This document shows positions 29,066 through 39,001 of a DNA stretch of 64,000 nucleotides, piece by piece. This DNA comes from Solilutibacter silvestris (lineage in GTDB: Bacteria; Pseudomonadota; Gammaproteobacteria; Xanthomonadales; Xanthomonadaceae). The stretch lies in contig NZ_NPZB01000001.1 in the NCBI RefSeq assembly GCF_002895945.1, forward strand, positions 449,501 through 513,500. The letters are read 5' to 3'. Below the pieces are notes generated by a model. That model searched no databases. It had not been told where the DNA came from and saw only the letters and a program-made list of their open reading frames with translations. Made by a program: the position numbers and the translations under genes. The stretch's first letter is position 1; every line of letters starts with the position of its first letter.

Positions 29066-29713
29066 CTACTTGGTGCTCGCCTGGATCTGGCCGTTGGCGA
29101 GATCCTGCGCCACCGCCTTGATGCCCTTCTGTGACAGCGGGGCGTCGAACTGGTTGCGGAAGGTCTGCACGAAGGACACGCCTTCCACCTGCACGTCGAA
29201 GACCTTCCACTGGCCGTTGACCTGATGCATGAAGTAGGTCACCGGCACCGGATCGCCGCCGCCGCGCAGCAGTTCGCTGTTGACGCGCACGCCGACATTG
29301 TTCGGCAGCGCCGATTCCGACTTCACCCGCGGGGTCAGTCTGGTGTTGAAGTCGAGCAGCGAGGAACCATAGCGCTGCATCAGGTTGTCGCCGAGCGCGG
29401 TCGAGAACGCGGCGACATCGGCCGGCGCGGCGCCGCGGGCATGGCGACCCAGCACCAGGCGCGCGGCGTAATCGCGATCGAACATCTGGTTGAATTCGCT
29501 GTTGACGAAGCTGCTCAGCGCGGCGCGATTCTTGGTGAACTCGGCGCGACGCTTTTCCAGTGTGGTGATGATGCGCTGGCTGTTCGTCAACACCATCTGG
29601 CTCGGCACGCCGAGTTGCGCATGGGCGACGACGTTCTGCTGCGCGGATGCAGCCACCGGCACGGCGATGGCCAGCGCAGCGGTGAGCGACAGGGCGAGGA
29701 GACTGCGGTTCAT
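29066..29713 (-). CDS. mlaC: MlaC, periplasmic phospholipid-binding protein
   Basis: A 215-residue exported protein (signal peptide with cleavage after VAASAQ) of the MlaC/Ttg2D family, which carries phospholipids between the MlaA and MlaFEDB complexes. Family features such as FTKNRAALSSFVNSEFNQMFD, ARLVLGRHARG and WKVFDVQVEGVSFVQTFRNQF are clear. Its ATG overlaps the mlaD stop (ATGA). Confidence 0.93.
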   Translation of the reverse strand: MNRSLLALSLTAALAIAVPVAASAQQNVVAHAQLGVPSQMVLTNSQRIITTLEKRRAEFTKNRAALSSFVNSEFNQMFDRDYAARLVLGRHARGAAPADVAAFSTALGDNLMQRYGSSLLDFNTRLTPRVKSESALPNNVGVRVNSELLRGGGDPVPVTYFMHQVNGQWKVFDVQVEGVSFVQTFRNQFDAPLSQKGIKAVAQDLANGQIQASTK

Positions 29714-30243
29714 GGCTTGGATTCCTGAGTGGATTTGGCGTCATCGGCGGACGCAGCCGGCGCATCATTGCCCGGCTTGGCACCACCGCCGCTGAACATG
29801 TATTTGCCGACCAGCTGCAGCAGGTCGACCGCTGGCTGGGTGAAGGTGATCTCGCCACCGGCCTTCAGCACGTTGGGATCGCCGCCCGGCGTCAGGCCGA
29901 TGTAGGACTCGCCGAGCAGGCCGCTGGTGAACACGCCGGCGGTGGTATCGACCGGCAGATCCTTGTATTTCGACTGCATGGCGATCGTCACCACCGCGTC
30001 GTATTTCTGCGGATCGAGCTGGATGTCGGACACGCTGCCGACGGTGACGCCGCCGATCTTCACCGGCGCCGACTGCCGCAACTGGCCGATGGCGGAGAAG
30101 TGCGCCTTCAACGGATAGGTGGCGCTGCCGCCGATGCCGAACTTGCCGTTGGTGGAGGCGAACGCCAGCACCAGCAGGGTGCCCAGGGCGAGCAGCAGGA
30201 AGGCGCCGACGGCGAATTCGAGGCGTGGACCGCGAATGCTCAT
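29710..30243 (-). CDS. mlaD: MlaD, MCE-domain protein
   Basis: A 177-residue protein with one N-terminal membrane helix (FAVGAFLLLALGTLLVLAFAS, about 10-30) and an MCE domain (about 38-120; LRQSAPVKIGGVTVGSVSDIQL) followed by the VDLLQLVGKYMF helix. MlaD forms a hexameric ring that handles phospholipids in the periplasm. The tail is acidic and Ala-rich. It lies 40 nt downstream of mlaE. Confidence 0.93.
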   Translation of the reverse strand: MSIRGPRLEFAVGAFLLLALGTLLVLAFASTNGKFGIGGSATYPLKAHFSAIGQLRQSAPVKIGGVTVGSVSDIQLDPQKYDAVVTIAMQSKYKDLPVDTTAGVFTSGLLGESYIGLTPGGDPNVLKAGGEITFTQPAVDLLQLVGKYMFSGGGAKPGNDAPAASADDAKSTQESKP

Positions 30244-30283
30244 GGCTGGATCTCCATGACGTTGAAGGGGTTGGAATGTGCGT

Positions 30284-31039
30284 TCATCGGAACATCAGCG
30301 CCGAAAGGACGAAGTTGAACATCAGGACCAGCAGCGAGGCGTTGACCACCGCGCGGGTGGTCGCCACCGAAGTGCCCTCGATGGTCGGTTCGGCGTGGAA
30401 GCCGACGTAAGACGACACCAGTGCGGCGATCGCGCCGAACACCGCGGCCTTGAGGAAGGCCGGCAGGAAGTCGTGTTGCACGTCCACCGCATCCTTCATC
30501 ACTTGCCAGAAGGTGCCGGCATCGAGGCCGATCACGTGCACCGATTCGAACCAGCCGGCGGCGATCGCGGCAGAGCAGAAGAACGCGACCAGCAGCGGCA
30601 CCGCCAGCACCGCCGCCCAGAAGCGCGGCACCACGACTTTCGCCACCGGATCGATCGCCATCAGGCCGAGCGCGGTGATCTGGTCGGTGGCGCGCATCAA
30701 GCCGAGTTCGGCGGCGATCGACGAACCGGCGCGACCGATGAACAGCAGCGCGGTGAGCACCGGAGCCAGTTCGCGATACAGCCCGAGGCCGAGCATCGCG
30801 CTGACCTGGTTGCTGGCGCCGTAGGTATCGAGTGCGCGATAGCCGAGCAGCGTCACCGAGAGACCGACGAAGGCGCCACCAACCAGGATGATCGGCAACG
30901 AACGCGCGCCGATCTTGTAGACCTCGCGAACGAACTCCGCGGCCATGTCGCGGGTCGGCGGAAACGACGCGCGCAGCACGCTGAGCGAGAACAGTCCGGC
31001 CTGTCCGAGCGATCGCAGGATGTCGGTCACGGGTGTCAT
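30284..31039 (-). CDS. mlaE: MlaE, permease of the phospholipid ABC transporter
   Basis: A 251-residue membrane protein of the MlaE family, with segments such as VGGAFVGLSVTLLGYRAL and GRAGSSIAAELGLMRATDQI, the latter being the family's most conserved motif. It forms the membrane core of the MlaFEDB complex. Its ATG overlaps the mlaF stop by 4 nt. Confidence 0.94.
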   Translation of the reverse strand: MTPVTDILRSLGQAGLFSLSVLRASFPPTRDMAAEFVREVYKIGARSLPIILVGGAFVGLSVTLLGYRALDTYGASNQVSAMLGLGLYRELAPVLTALLFIGRAGSSIAAELGLMRATDQITALGLMAIDPVAKVVVPRFWAAVLAVPLLVAFFCSAAIAAGWFESVHVIGLDAGTFWQVMKDAVDVQHDFLPAFLKAAVFGAIAALVSSYVGFHAEPTIEGTSVATTRAVVNASLLVLMFNFVLSALMFR

Positions 31040-31836
31040 GTGGCCACCGGCCGCGCCGCGGCATCGAAGGGAATTGGCCCGTCCGGCGCGCCGTCGAGGA
31101 ACTGGCGGACGAAGGCATCGTGGCTGGCTTGCAATTCCGCCGGTGAGCCGGTGAAGACGATGCGGCCATCGGCGATCACCACCGCCTGGTCGGTGATCGG
31201 CAGGGTTTCGTGCACATGGTGGCTGACGATGATGCTGGTCAGGCCGAGCGTGGCGTTGAGGCGGGCGATCAGGCTCATGATCACGCCCGACGCGATCGGA
31301 TCAAGGCCGGTCAGCGGTTCGTCGTAGATCATCAGTGGTGGATCGAGCGCCAGCGCGCGCGCCAGCGCAACACGACGCGCCATGCCGCCCGACAGTTCGC
31401 GCGGATAGAGATCGGCGGCATGGCGCAGGCCGACCGCGTGCAGCTTCATCGCCACCAGACGATCGATCACCGCGTCCGGCAGGTCGGTATGCGCGCGCAA
31501 TGGCAGAGCCACGTTTTCGGCGGCCGTGAGATCGGTGAGCAGGCCATTGCCCTGCAACAGCACGCCGACCTGCTTGCGCAGTTCCAGCAGCGCACGCCGA
31601 TCGCGCGGCAACGGCTGGCCGAACAGTTCAACCGAACCGCCGCTCGGCAGCAGTTCGCCGGTGAGCGCGGAGAGCAAGGTCGATTTGCCGCTGCCGGACG
31701 GGCCGAGCACGGCGGTGATGCTGCCGCGCGCAACGCTGAGGTTCACATCACCCAGCACCACGCGTCCGCCGCGCACCAGGCGCAGGTCGGTCAGTTGGAC
31801 GGCAGGGGCGACAGGCTCGCGCAAACGTATGGACAC
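31036..31836 (-). CDS. mlaF: MlaF, ATPase of the phospholipid ABC transporter
   Basis: A 266-residue ABC ATPase with Walker A GPSGSGKST (about 41-49), signature ELSGGMARR (about 141-149) and Walker B LMIYDEPLTGLDP, ending with the FVRQFLDGAPDGPIPF segment typical of MlaF. The start is uncertain: the GTG at 31836 fits the usual distance to the first strand of the ATPase fold; the open frame runs on upstream without ATPase-like sequence. It heads the mlaFEDCBA operon, divergent from recC. Confidence 0.9.
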   Translation of the reverse strand: MSIRLREPVAPAVQLTDLRLVRGGRVVLGDVNLSVARGSITAVLGPSGSGKSTLLSALTGELLPSGGSVELFGQPLPRDRRALLELRKQVGVLLQGNGLLTDLTAAENVALPLRAHTDLPDAVIDRLVAMKLHAVGLRHAADLYPRELSGGMARRVALARALALDPPLMIYDEPLTGLDPIASGVIMSLIARLNATLGLTSIIVSHHVHETLPITDQAVVIADGRIVFTGSPAELQASHDAFVRQFLDGAPDGPIPFDAAARPVAT

Positions 31837-31997
31837 TTCTTCCCCGAATACCTGCACAGAGTGCGTGGGGCAAGCTGAATGGAGCCCCGCCAATACTGCG
31901 CAATGATGATGTGGGTGGCGCATGTGCAACAGATGGCCATGATCGGAGCCGGCGATCTCAGTCAATGCGATTTGGCTCCGGCACAATGCCGGCAACG

Positions 31998-34900
31998 ATG
32001 AATCACCCCGCCGCGCCCGACTTCCGCCTCTACCAATCGAATGCGCTCGACGTGCTGGCGGGGTTGCTGGCGGATAGGTTGCGGACGCCAGCCGCCGGCC
32101 AGTCACTGCTGACCCCGGACATCATCCTGATCCCGCAGGCGGCGATGCGGCGTTGGTTGCAGGCGACCCTGGCGCAGCGGCATGGCATCAGCGCCAATCT
32201 GGAATTCCTCACCCCGGGCGAATTCGTCGCGCGCGCCCTCGATGCCAATCTCGGCAAGAGCGCTGACGATCTCGATGCGGCGACGCTGCATTGGCGTCTG
32301 TACGCGGCACTGGGCGATCCGGCCTTGCTGGCGCAGCCGGCGATGGCGCAACTCTCCACCTATCTGGCCGACGGCGACGCGGTGAAGCGCTGGGCCTTGG
32401 CTGGCGAACTGGCCAACGTCTTCGAGAAATACCAGGCGTGGCGTCGTGACTGGTTGCTGCGCTGGGAAGACGGCGCCGATCCCGCCGATCCGCAGGCGCT
32501 GCTGTGGCGCGCGGTCGCGGCTGGCCGTTCGCATCGGGCACGACGCATCCAGGACTATCTCGCGCGTTACACCGCTGGCGATGCGCTGCCTGCCGGGTTG
32601 CCGTCACGGCTATTCGTCTTCGCCACTCTCAACGTCTCGCCCGACGTGTTGCGGGTGATTGCCACGCAGGCGCGGGTCGGGACCCTGCATTTCTACCTGC
32701 CGACGCCCAGCGCGGAATATTGGGGAGATCTGCAATCGCTCGGCGCACGCCTGCACGCGGGCGAGGCGCCGTTCGCCGATGGCGACGAGAATCCGTTGCT
32801 GCGCGATTGGGGCGCGGCCGGACGCGATTTCATGGCCTTGCTCGGCAGTGGCGAGGTGGTGCATCCGTCCGCGGAATTTTTCGCGCATGCCGATCCGGCA
32901 CTGGGCGGCGGCGAGCTGCGCGGCAGCCTGCTGCGGCGGATGCAGGGCGATCTGTTCCATCGTCGCGCCGCGACGGTGGACGACGATGGCGTACGCATCG
33001 CCGGCGATGATCCCAGCCTGCAATTCCACGCCTGCCACACACGACTGCGAGAATTGCAGGTGTTGCACGACCGTTTGCGCGCCTTGCTGGAGGACAAACG
33101 TTTCGATCCGCCGCTGCAACCGCGCGAGATCGCGGTGTTGGCACCGGACATCGATCCCTACGTGCCGCACCTCGATGCGGTCTTCGGCAGCCATGGCGCT
33201 GGCGATCCGATTCCCTACACCGTGGCCGATGCCAGTCCGCTGGTGGAAGAACCGCTGGCCGAAGTTTTCCTGCGCCTGCTGGCATTGCCGGTCTCGCGTT
33301 TCGGTCTGGAGGAAACGCTGGACCTGCTGGCGAGTGCGCCGCTGGCCGAAGCCTCCGGTCTGGATGCCGACGATTTCGAACGCCTGCATGCGTGGTTGCA
33401 GGATGCCGGCGTGCGCTGGGGTATCGATGCCGCGCACCGCACGCACCATGGTGCGCCGAACGATGACGCCTACACCTGGCAGTTCGCGCTGGATCGCCTG
33501 TTGCTGGGTCATGCCAGTGACAGCGAGGACTTCATCACTGGTGAGAGCAGCACTGGTGAAAGCAGCGCCGGTGTCGCGCCGTGGACCAACCTCGAAGGCA
33601 GTGCACTGGCCGCACTTGATGCGGTGTTGCGCCTGCTGCGCGTGCTCGCCCGGCACCAGCGCCTGTTCGGCGAGGCGATGTCGCCGGCGCAGTGGCGCGA
33701 GCGTTTGCTGGCGCTGCTCGACGCCTTGCTGCCACGCTCGCCCGCGACCGTGCAGGGACAGCGCGCGCTGGATCGCCTGCGCACGACGATCAATGCCTTC
33801 GCGGAGGATGCCGAACGTGCCGGATTCACCGCTCCGATTGCCGGGGAAGTCGTGCGCGCGCATTTCACGGCGGAGTTGTCCGCAGCCGATACCCGCGCGC
33901 CGTTGCTCACCGGCGGCGTCAGTTTCGCGCGGATGGTGCCGATGCGCCTGCTGCCGTTTCGCGTGATCTGCCTGCTGGGCATGAACGACGGCGATTTCCC
34001 GCGCCGTGATCCCGCCGCTGGCCTCAACCGCCTCACCGCCGAACTCGGCAGCGGCAAGCGGCGCCGCGGTGATCGTTCCACCCGCGACGACGATCGCTTC
34101 CTCTTTCTGCAATTGTTTGCCGCGGCGCAGGACGTGTTCTATCTGAGCTGGCTTGGCGCCGATCCGCGCGATGGCAGCGTGCGCGAACCCTCGGTGCTGG
34201 TGACGGAATTGCTTGCGGCGGCGAGTGCGTACCACGCGCGACCACAGCAGGCGGCGAAGCAGCTGGTGCTGCGGCATTCGCTGCAACCGTTTTCGCCCGC
34301 TGCGTTTGGCGCCGACGATCCGCGTTTCTTCAGCTATCGCGGCGGTTGGCGACCGGCGGCGACCTCGCTGTCGGGCCCACGGACGCGCGTCGCTCCATGG
34401 ATGGATGCGGCTGCTGCATTCGCGCCACCGCCGGAAGACCGTACCGAGTTGTCACTGGGCGCATTGCGCGGTTTCCTGCTCGATCCGACAGGAACGTTCC
34501 TGCGCCAACGCCTGCATCTGCGCTTGCCCGAAATCGAAGCAGCCGGCGAAGACGTCGAACCCTTGCAGGCGCCGGGACGCGGATTGCAACGCAGTCGCCT
34601 GCAGCGCGCGGTGTTCGACGGATTGGTCGGCGGCGCGACTCCATCGGCACTGCAAGGATCGCTGCGCGCGCGCGGCCTGTTGCCGTCGGGTGCGCCGGGG
34701 CGACACGTGCTGGACGAGTTGGTGGCGGAAATCGATCCGTACGCGCGGGCGTTCGGTCACTGGCGTGGAACTGCCGTCGCCAGCACCTTGTCGTTGGAAA
34801 CCGAGATCGATGGCGTGCGCCTGCATGGCCGCATCACCGACGCATGGCCGCAGGGACTGATGCGGCTGCGCTTCGGCGAGATGAATGGTCCGGCGGCGAT

Positions 34901-35396
34901 TCGCCACGGACTCGATTGGTTGTTGGCGGAAGCGGCTGGCGTGGAGCTGCCGTTCGACGAATTGTTCGATGATGGCGATGACGGCATCGGGCCGCATACG
35001 CGTCCGTCGATCGGTCGCGAAGCGGCACGCGATGCCTTGCGCGCATTGCTGGTGCTTCGCGACGACGGACTGCGCCAGCCATTGCCGTTCGCGCCGTACA
35101 GCGCGTGGGAATTGTTCAAGCTGGCAACCGCCGGAAAGGTCGCGCAAGGTGTGAAAAAAGCTGCGGAAAAATGGCATGGCAGCGCGCGCGGCTGGGCCGA
35201 AGGCGATGACGCGGCCTTGCGCCTTGCGCTCCGTGGTCGCGGTCCTTTCGCCGATGCCGACAGCTTGCGCGATTTCGCCGCAGTGAGCGGCAAGATCTTC
35301 GGTGCGGTGACGCGCGGCCATGCCGTGCCCATCGAGATCGACGGCATCGGCGAAATCGAACTTCCGCAGCGCGATGATGCTGAGGATGGCGAATGA
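31998..35396 (+). CDS. recC: Exodeoxyribonuclease V subunit gamma (RecC)
   Basis: A protein of about 1132 residues; RecC is the subunit of RecBCD that splits the duplex and recognises Chi. It has the RecC N-terminal features (LYQSNALDVLAGLLADRL, LTPGEFVARALDAN), the helicase-like middle part (VSFARMVPMRLLPFRVICLLGMNDGDFPRRD) and the C-terminal inactive nuclease-like domain. I chose ATG 31998; ATG 31986 is an alternative. First gene of recC-recB-recD; its last bases overlap recB (ATGA). Confidence 0.93.
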   Translation: MNHPAAPDFRLYQSNALDVLAGLLADRLRTPAAGQSLLTPDIILIPQAAMRRWLQATLAQRHGISANLEFLTPGEFVARALDANLGKSADDLDAATLHWRLYAALGDPALLAQPAMAQLSTYLADGDAVKRWALAGELANVFEKYQAWRRDWLLRWEDGADPADPQALLWRAVAAGRSHRARRIQDYLARYTAGDALPAGLPSRLFVFATLNVSPDVLRVIATQARVGTLHFYLPTPSAEYWGDLQSLGARLHAGEAPFADGDENPLLRDWGAAGRDFMALLGSGEVVHPSAEFFAHADPALGGGELRGSLLRRMQGDLFHRRAATVDDDGVRIAGDDPSLQFHACHTRLRELQVLHDRLRALLEDKRFDPPLQPREIAVLAPDIDPYVPHLDAVFGSHGAGDPIPYTVADASPLVEEPLAEVFLRLLALPVSRFGLEETLDLLASAPLAEASGLDADDFERLHAWLQDAGVRWGIDAAHRTHHGAPNDDAYTWQFALDRLLLGHASDSEDFITGESSTGESSAGVAPWTNLEGSALAALDAVLRLLRVLARHQRLFGEAMSPAQWRERLLALLDALLPRSPATVQGQRALDRLRTTINAFAEDAERAGFTAPIAGEVVRAHFTAELSAADTRAPLLTGGVSFARMVPMRLLPFRVICLLGMNDGDFPRRDPAAGLNRLTAELGSGKRRRGDRSTRDDDRFLFLQLFAAAQDVFYLSWLGADPRDGSVREPSVLVTELLAAASAYHARPQQAAKQLVLRHSLQPFSPAAFGADDPRFFSYRGGWRPAATSLSGPRTRVAPWMDAAAAFAPPPEDRTELSLGALRGFLLDPTGTFLRQRLHLRLPEIEAAGEDVEPLQAPGRGLQRSRLQRAVFDGLVGGATPSALQGSLRARGLLPSGAPGRHVLDELVAEIDPYARAFGHWRGTAVASTLSLETEIDGVRLHGRITDAWPQGLMRLRFGEMNGPAAIRHGLDWLLAEAAGVELPFDELFDDGDDGIGPHTRPSIGREAARDALRALLVLRDDGLRQPLPFAPYSAWELFKLATAGKVAQGVKKAAEKWHGSARGWAEGDDAALRLALRGRGPFADADSLRDFAAVSGKIFGAVTRGHAVPIEIDGIGEIELPQRDDAEDGE

Positions 35397-38300
35397 ACAT
35401 CGAAGCGCGCGATCCGTATCTCGATCTTCCGTTGACTGGCGTTCGCCTGATCGAAGCCAGCGCCGGCACCGGCAAGACCTTCACCCTGGCCACGCTGGCG
35501 ACCCGACTGGTGGTCGAGCGCGGCCTGCGCATCGGCGAAGTGCTGGCGGTGACCTTCACCGAAGCGGCGACGCAGGAATTGCGCAAGCGCATCCGCGAAC
35601 GCCTGCAACTCGCGCTCGAGGTGCTGGACGCAGCGGCCACGGGCGACGAGACGCAAGAGACGACGCTGACGCGGCACATCCTCGACGTGCATCTGGCGCG
35701 GGGAGATGAAAGTCGCGACGCCCTGCGCCGACGCCTGCGCCAGGCCGTGCTGGAATCCGATCTCGCCGCCATCTTCACCATCCACGGCTTCTGCATGCGC
35801 GTATTGCGCGAACATGCAGTGGAAACCGGGCGCGCCTTTGCCGCCCCGGAATTGCTGGCCAATGATCGCGACCTGCGTAGCGAAGTCGCCGCCGACCTGT
35901 GGCGCGCGCACGCCATCGATGCCGCGTCCGTCGATGATCTGTTCGCGTTGTGGGGCCAGGGTCATGAGGCATTGGCGAAAGACCTGTCGGCGCTGATGCG
36001 TGAGCCGGTGTTGCTGCCGCCGGACTTGCCGCTGCCCGCGGATCCTGCGCCGGCATTGCGCGAGACCAGCGAAGCGCTGGCGCAAGCGTTCCGCGCCCAT
36101 GGCGAAGATTTCCGCATGGCACTATTGTCGGCGCTCGATGGAAAAGTCCTCAACGCCCAAAGCTACAAACCTGATTGGATCCACGCGTTGTTCGATGCGG
36201 CGAAACAGTGGTCGGAATCCGGTGATGGCGACACTCCGTTCGAACACGACAAGCTCGCCAACCTGCAACACGAGGCGCTGCTGGCGAAAACCAACAAGGC
36301 GCAGACCGGAAAGACGCCGGAATCGCCGTTGTTCGCGGCGATTGCGCCTTATCTCGAAGCACTGCGAATGCAGCGCGAATACGTCGCCCGCCGTCGCGTC
36401 GCTTTGCTCCATCGCCTCCGCGCCGACACCCATGCGCGCATGGCGACCCTCAAGCAGCAGCGCCGCGTGCAGACCTATGACGATCTGATCGACGGTGTTG
36501 CCGATGCCCTCGCCGGCAGCGATGGCGATGTGCTCGCAGCGCGACTGCGCGCGCAATACCAGGTCGCGCTGGTGGATGAATTCCAGGATACCGACGCACG
36601 GCAATGGGCGATCTTCAATCACGTCTTCGGCGCCGGCAGCGGCGCACCCGCGTTGTTCCTGATCGGCGATCCAAAGCAGGCGATCTACGGCTTCCGTGGC
36701 GGCGACGTGCACGCCTACCTCGTCGCCCGCGACACCGCCGCCGAAGCGCCGTTGTTATCGCACAACTTTCGTTCGCGGCCTGCGCTGCTGGCCGCCATCG
36801 CGACGTTATACGGCAATGTAAGTAATTTCGTTTGCGAAAAACCCGAGATCCGCTTCCATCCGGTCGAGCCGGGTGGCTCCCGCAGCAACGAGGATTTCCT
36901 GCGCGATGGCGAATCCGCGCCGGCATTGACCGTCTGGCAAGCCCCGCAGACCGGGGAATTCGACGCCAAAGGCAAACCGAAGCCATGGAGCGCCGACGCC
37001 TCGCGTGAACGCGCTACCGATGCCTGCGTGGCCGCGATCCACGCCGTGTTGACGGATGCACGCATCGGCAAGGCGACGTTGAAAGACAAGAACGGCATGC
37101 GCGCGGTGCAGCCCGGTGACATCGCTGTGCTGGTGCGCTCGCATCGCGAAGCCACGATGATCCAGCAAGCGCTGGCCATGGTCGGCATTCCGGCGGTCGC
37201 TGCCGGCAAACAAAGTCTGTTCGCCACCGCCGAAGCACGCGAACTCCACGCGCTGCTGCTGGCATTGCTGCACACCGGCGACGATGGCCGTCTGCGCGCG
37301 GCGCTGGCCACCGTGCTGGTTGGCGCAGATGCAGCGGCGATCGAAAAACTGGACCACGATGTCGTCGCCAGCCATGCGTGGCAACAGGAGGCACAGGCGT
37401 GGCGCGAACGCTGGAATCGCGCCGGCATCCTCGCGCTGGTCTGTGATCTCTGCGCGCGCCATGGCGAACACCTGCTTGGCTTGTTCGACGGCGAACGCCG
37501 CCTCAGCAACTACCTGCAACTCGCCGAGCTGCTGCAGGAAGCGCAGCGACAGGCACTGGGCTTGCACGGATTGGTCGATTGGCTCGAACGTCGCATCGCC
37601 AGCGCCGATAGCGAAGACGAAACGCAATTGCTGCGCCTGGAATCCGACGCGCGCCGCGTGCAGATCGTTACCCTGCACAAGAGCAAGGGGCTGGAATACC
37701 CGCTGGTGTTCCTGCCTTTCGCCGGTATCGGGCGCAGGGGATCTTCGCCCGGTCGCCATTGCGTGGCGCACGATGAAGAAGGCTGCCGGCGTCTGCACTG
37801 GAAGTTCGATCTTCCGGAAGCGCAATGGCAGGTCGCCAGCGACGAATGGAAGGAAGAACAATCCGCGGAGGACGCGCGCCTGCTCTATGTCGGTCTCACT
37901 CGTGCCGAACATGCGCTGTGGATCGCCAGCGGCATGTTCTACAACCATGACAAGACCGCACTGGCGAAGATGCTGCGTGATCCGGCGGCGTTCGCGGCCA
38001 GCGCCGGCATCGTCTTCGATGCACGTTCGCCGTCACCTGACCTGCCGCGTTTGTCGCCCGCGACCGATACCACGGTGCCCCCAGCGCGAGTGGCCACGCG
38101 GCCCCTGTCGAACGACTGGTGGGTCTACAGTTTCAGCCAGTTGGCGAAAGCCGACGGCGGCGATGCCAGCAGTGCATCGACACTCCCGGCCGGTGGTGGC
38201 AACGACGAACCCGATGCGGTGGAAGACACTGTTGACGATGGCCAATTCGATCCGCGTTTTGCCGGCAACCGCTACGGCGTGGCGCTGCATGCGGCGTTGG

Positions 38301-39001
38301 AGCATACCGATTTCGCAAGGTGGCAGGGCTGGAGTGCGGGTGATGGCGCGCCGGATGGCGAAGCAGACATCATCGCCAAAGCCTTGCGCGAAGAGGGCTA
38401 TGGCGCCGATGTGCTGGAGGATGGCGTCGTGTTGACCGCGCAACTGATCGGCAACACGCTCACAGTTGGCTTGCCGGAAGGCGTGCGCCTGTGCGATGTG
38501 CCGGCGGGCGCGCGACGTGCGGAAATCGAATTCCAGTTCGCGCTGCAGCCGGTGCAGATCGATGCGTTGCTGGAACTGCTGCACGGCCACGGCGTGGTGC
38601 GCGATCGCCACGGCTTCGGCCTGCGCCAGCGACTGGAAGGGCTGATGACGGGCTTGATCGATCTCACCTACCACGTCGATGGCAAGTGGTACGTGCTCGA
38701 CTACAAATCCAACCGCCTGCCAACGTATGACGCGCCTGCCTTGCAACGGGCGATGGCGCACAGCGAGTACGACTTGCAGGCATTGATCTACACGCTGGCA
38801 TTGCATCGCTGGCTGCGTTTCCGCCTCGGCGATGAGTACGACTACGCCCGCGATTTCGGCGGCATCCGCTATCTGTTCTGTCGTGGCCTCGATGCCACGC
38901 GCAGCGATTCGCCCGGCATCCATGCGCAACGTTTCTCGCCGGAACTGGTGCATGCGCTCGATGCGTTGTTCGGCCATGTCGTCACGGGAGTCGCCGCATG
39001 A
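35393..39001 (+). CDS. recB: Exodeoxyribonuclease V subunit beta (RecB)
   Basis: A 1202-residue helicase-nuclease, the 3'-5' motor and the nuclease of RecBCD. Visible motifs are Walker A IEASAGTGKTFTLATL (about 19-34), motif II ALVDEFQDTDARQW (about 390-403), GDPKQAIYGFRGGD, motif V VQIVTLHKSKGLEYP and the nuclease core WYVLDYKSNRL (about 1100). Length is normal. It overlaps both neighbours by 4 nt, so the three subunits are translationally coupled. Confidence 0.96.
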   Translation: MNIEARDPYLDLPLTGVRLIEASAGTGKTFTLATLATRLVVERGLRIGEVLAVTFTEAATQELRKRIRERLQLALEVLDAAATGDETQETTLTRHILDVHLARGDESRDALRRRLRQAVLESDLAAIFTIHGFCMRVLREHAVETGRAFAAPELLANDRDLRSEVAADLWRAHAIDAASVDDLFALWGQGHEALAKDLSALMREPVLLPPDLPLPADPAPALRETSEALAQAFRAHGEDFRMALLSALDGKVLNAQSYKPDWIHALFDAAKQWSESGDGDTPFEHDKLANLQHEALLAKTNKAQTGKTPESPLFAAIAPYLEALRMQREYVARRRVALLHRLRADTHARMATLKQQRRVQTYDDLIDGVADALAGSDGDVLAARLRAQYQVALVDEFQDTDARQWAIFNHVFGAGSGAPALFLIGDPKQAIYGFRGGDVHAYLVARDTAAEAPLLSHNFRSRPALLAAIATLYGNVSNFVCEKPEIRFHPVEPGGSRSNEDFLRDGESAPALTVWQAPQTGEFDAKGKPKPWSADASRERATDACVAAIHAVLTDARIGKATLKDKNGMRAVQPGDIAVLVRSHREATMIQQALAMVGIPAVAAGKQSLFATAEARELHALLLALLHTGDDGRLRAALATVLVGADAAAIEKLDHDVVASHAWQQEAQAWRERWNRAGILALVCDLCARHGEHLLGLFDGERRLSNYLQLAELLQEAQRQALGLHGLVDWLERRIASADSEDETQLLRLESDARRVQIVTLHKSKGLEYPLVFLPFAGIGRRGSSPGRHCVAHDEEGCRRLHWKFDLPEAQWQVASDEWKEEQSAEDARLLYVGLTRAEHALWIASGMFYNHDKTALAKMLRDPAAFAASAGIVFDARSPSPDLPRLSPATDTTVPPARVATRPLSNDWWVYSFSQLAKADGGDASSASTLPAGGGNDEPDAVEDTVDDGQFDPRFAGNRYGVALHAALEHTDFARWQGWSAGDGAPDGEADIIAKALREEGYGADVLEDGVVLTAQLIGNTLTVGLPEGVRLCDVPAGARRAEIEFQFALQPVQIDALLELLHGHGVVRDRHGFGLRQRLEGLMTGLIDLTYHVDGKWYVLDYKSNRLPTYDAPALQRAMAHSEYDLQALIYTLALHRWLRFRLGDEYDYARDFGGIRYLFCRGLDATRSDSPGIHAQRFSPELVHALDALFGHVVTGVAA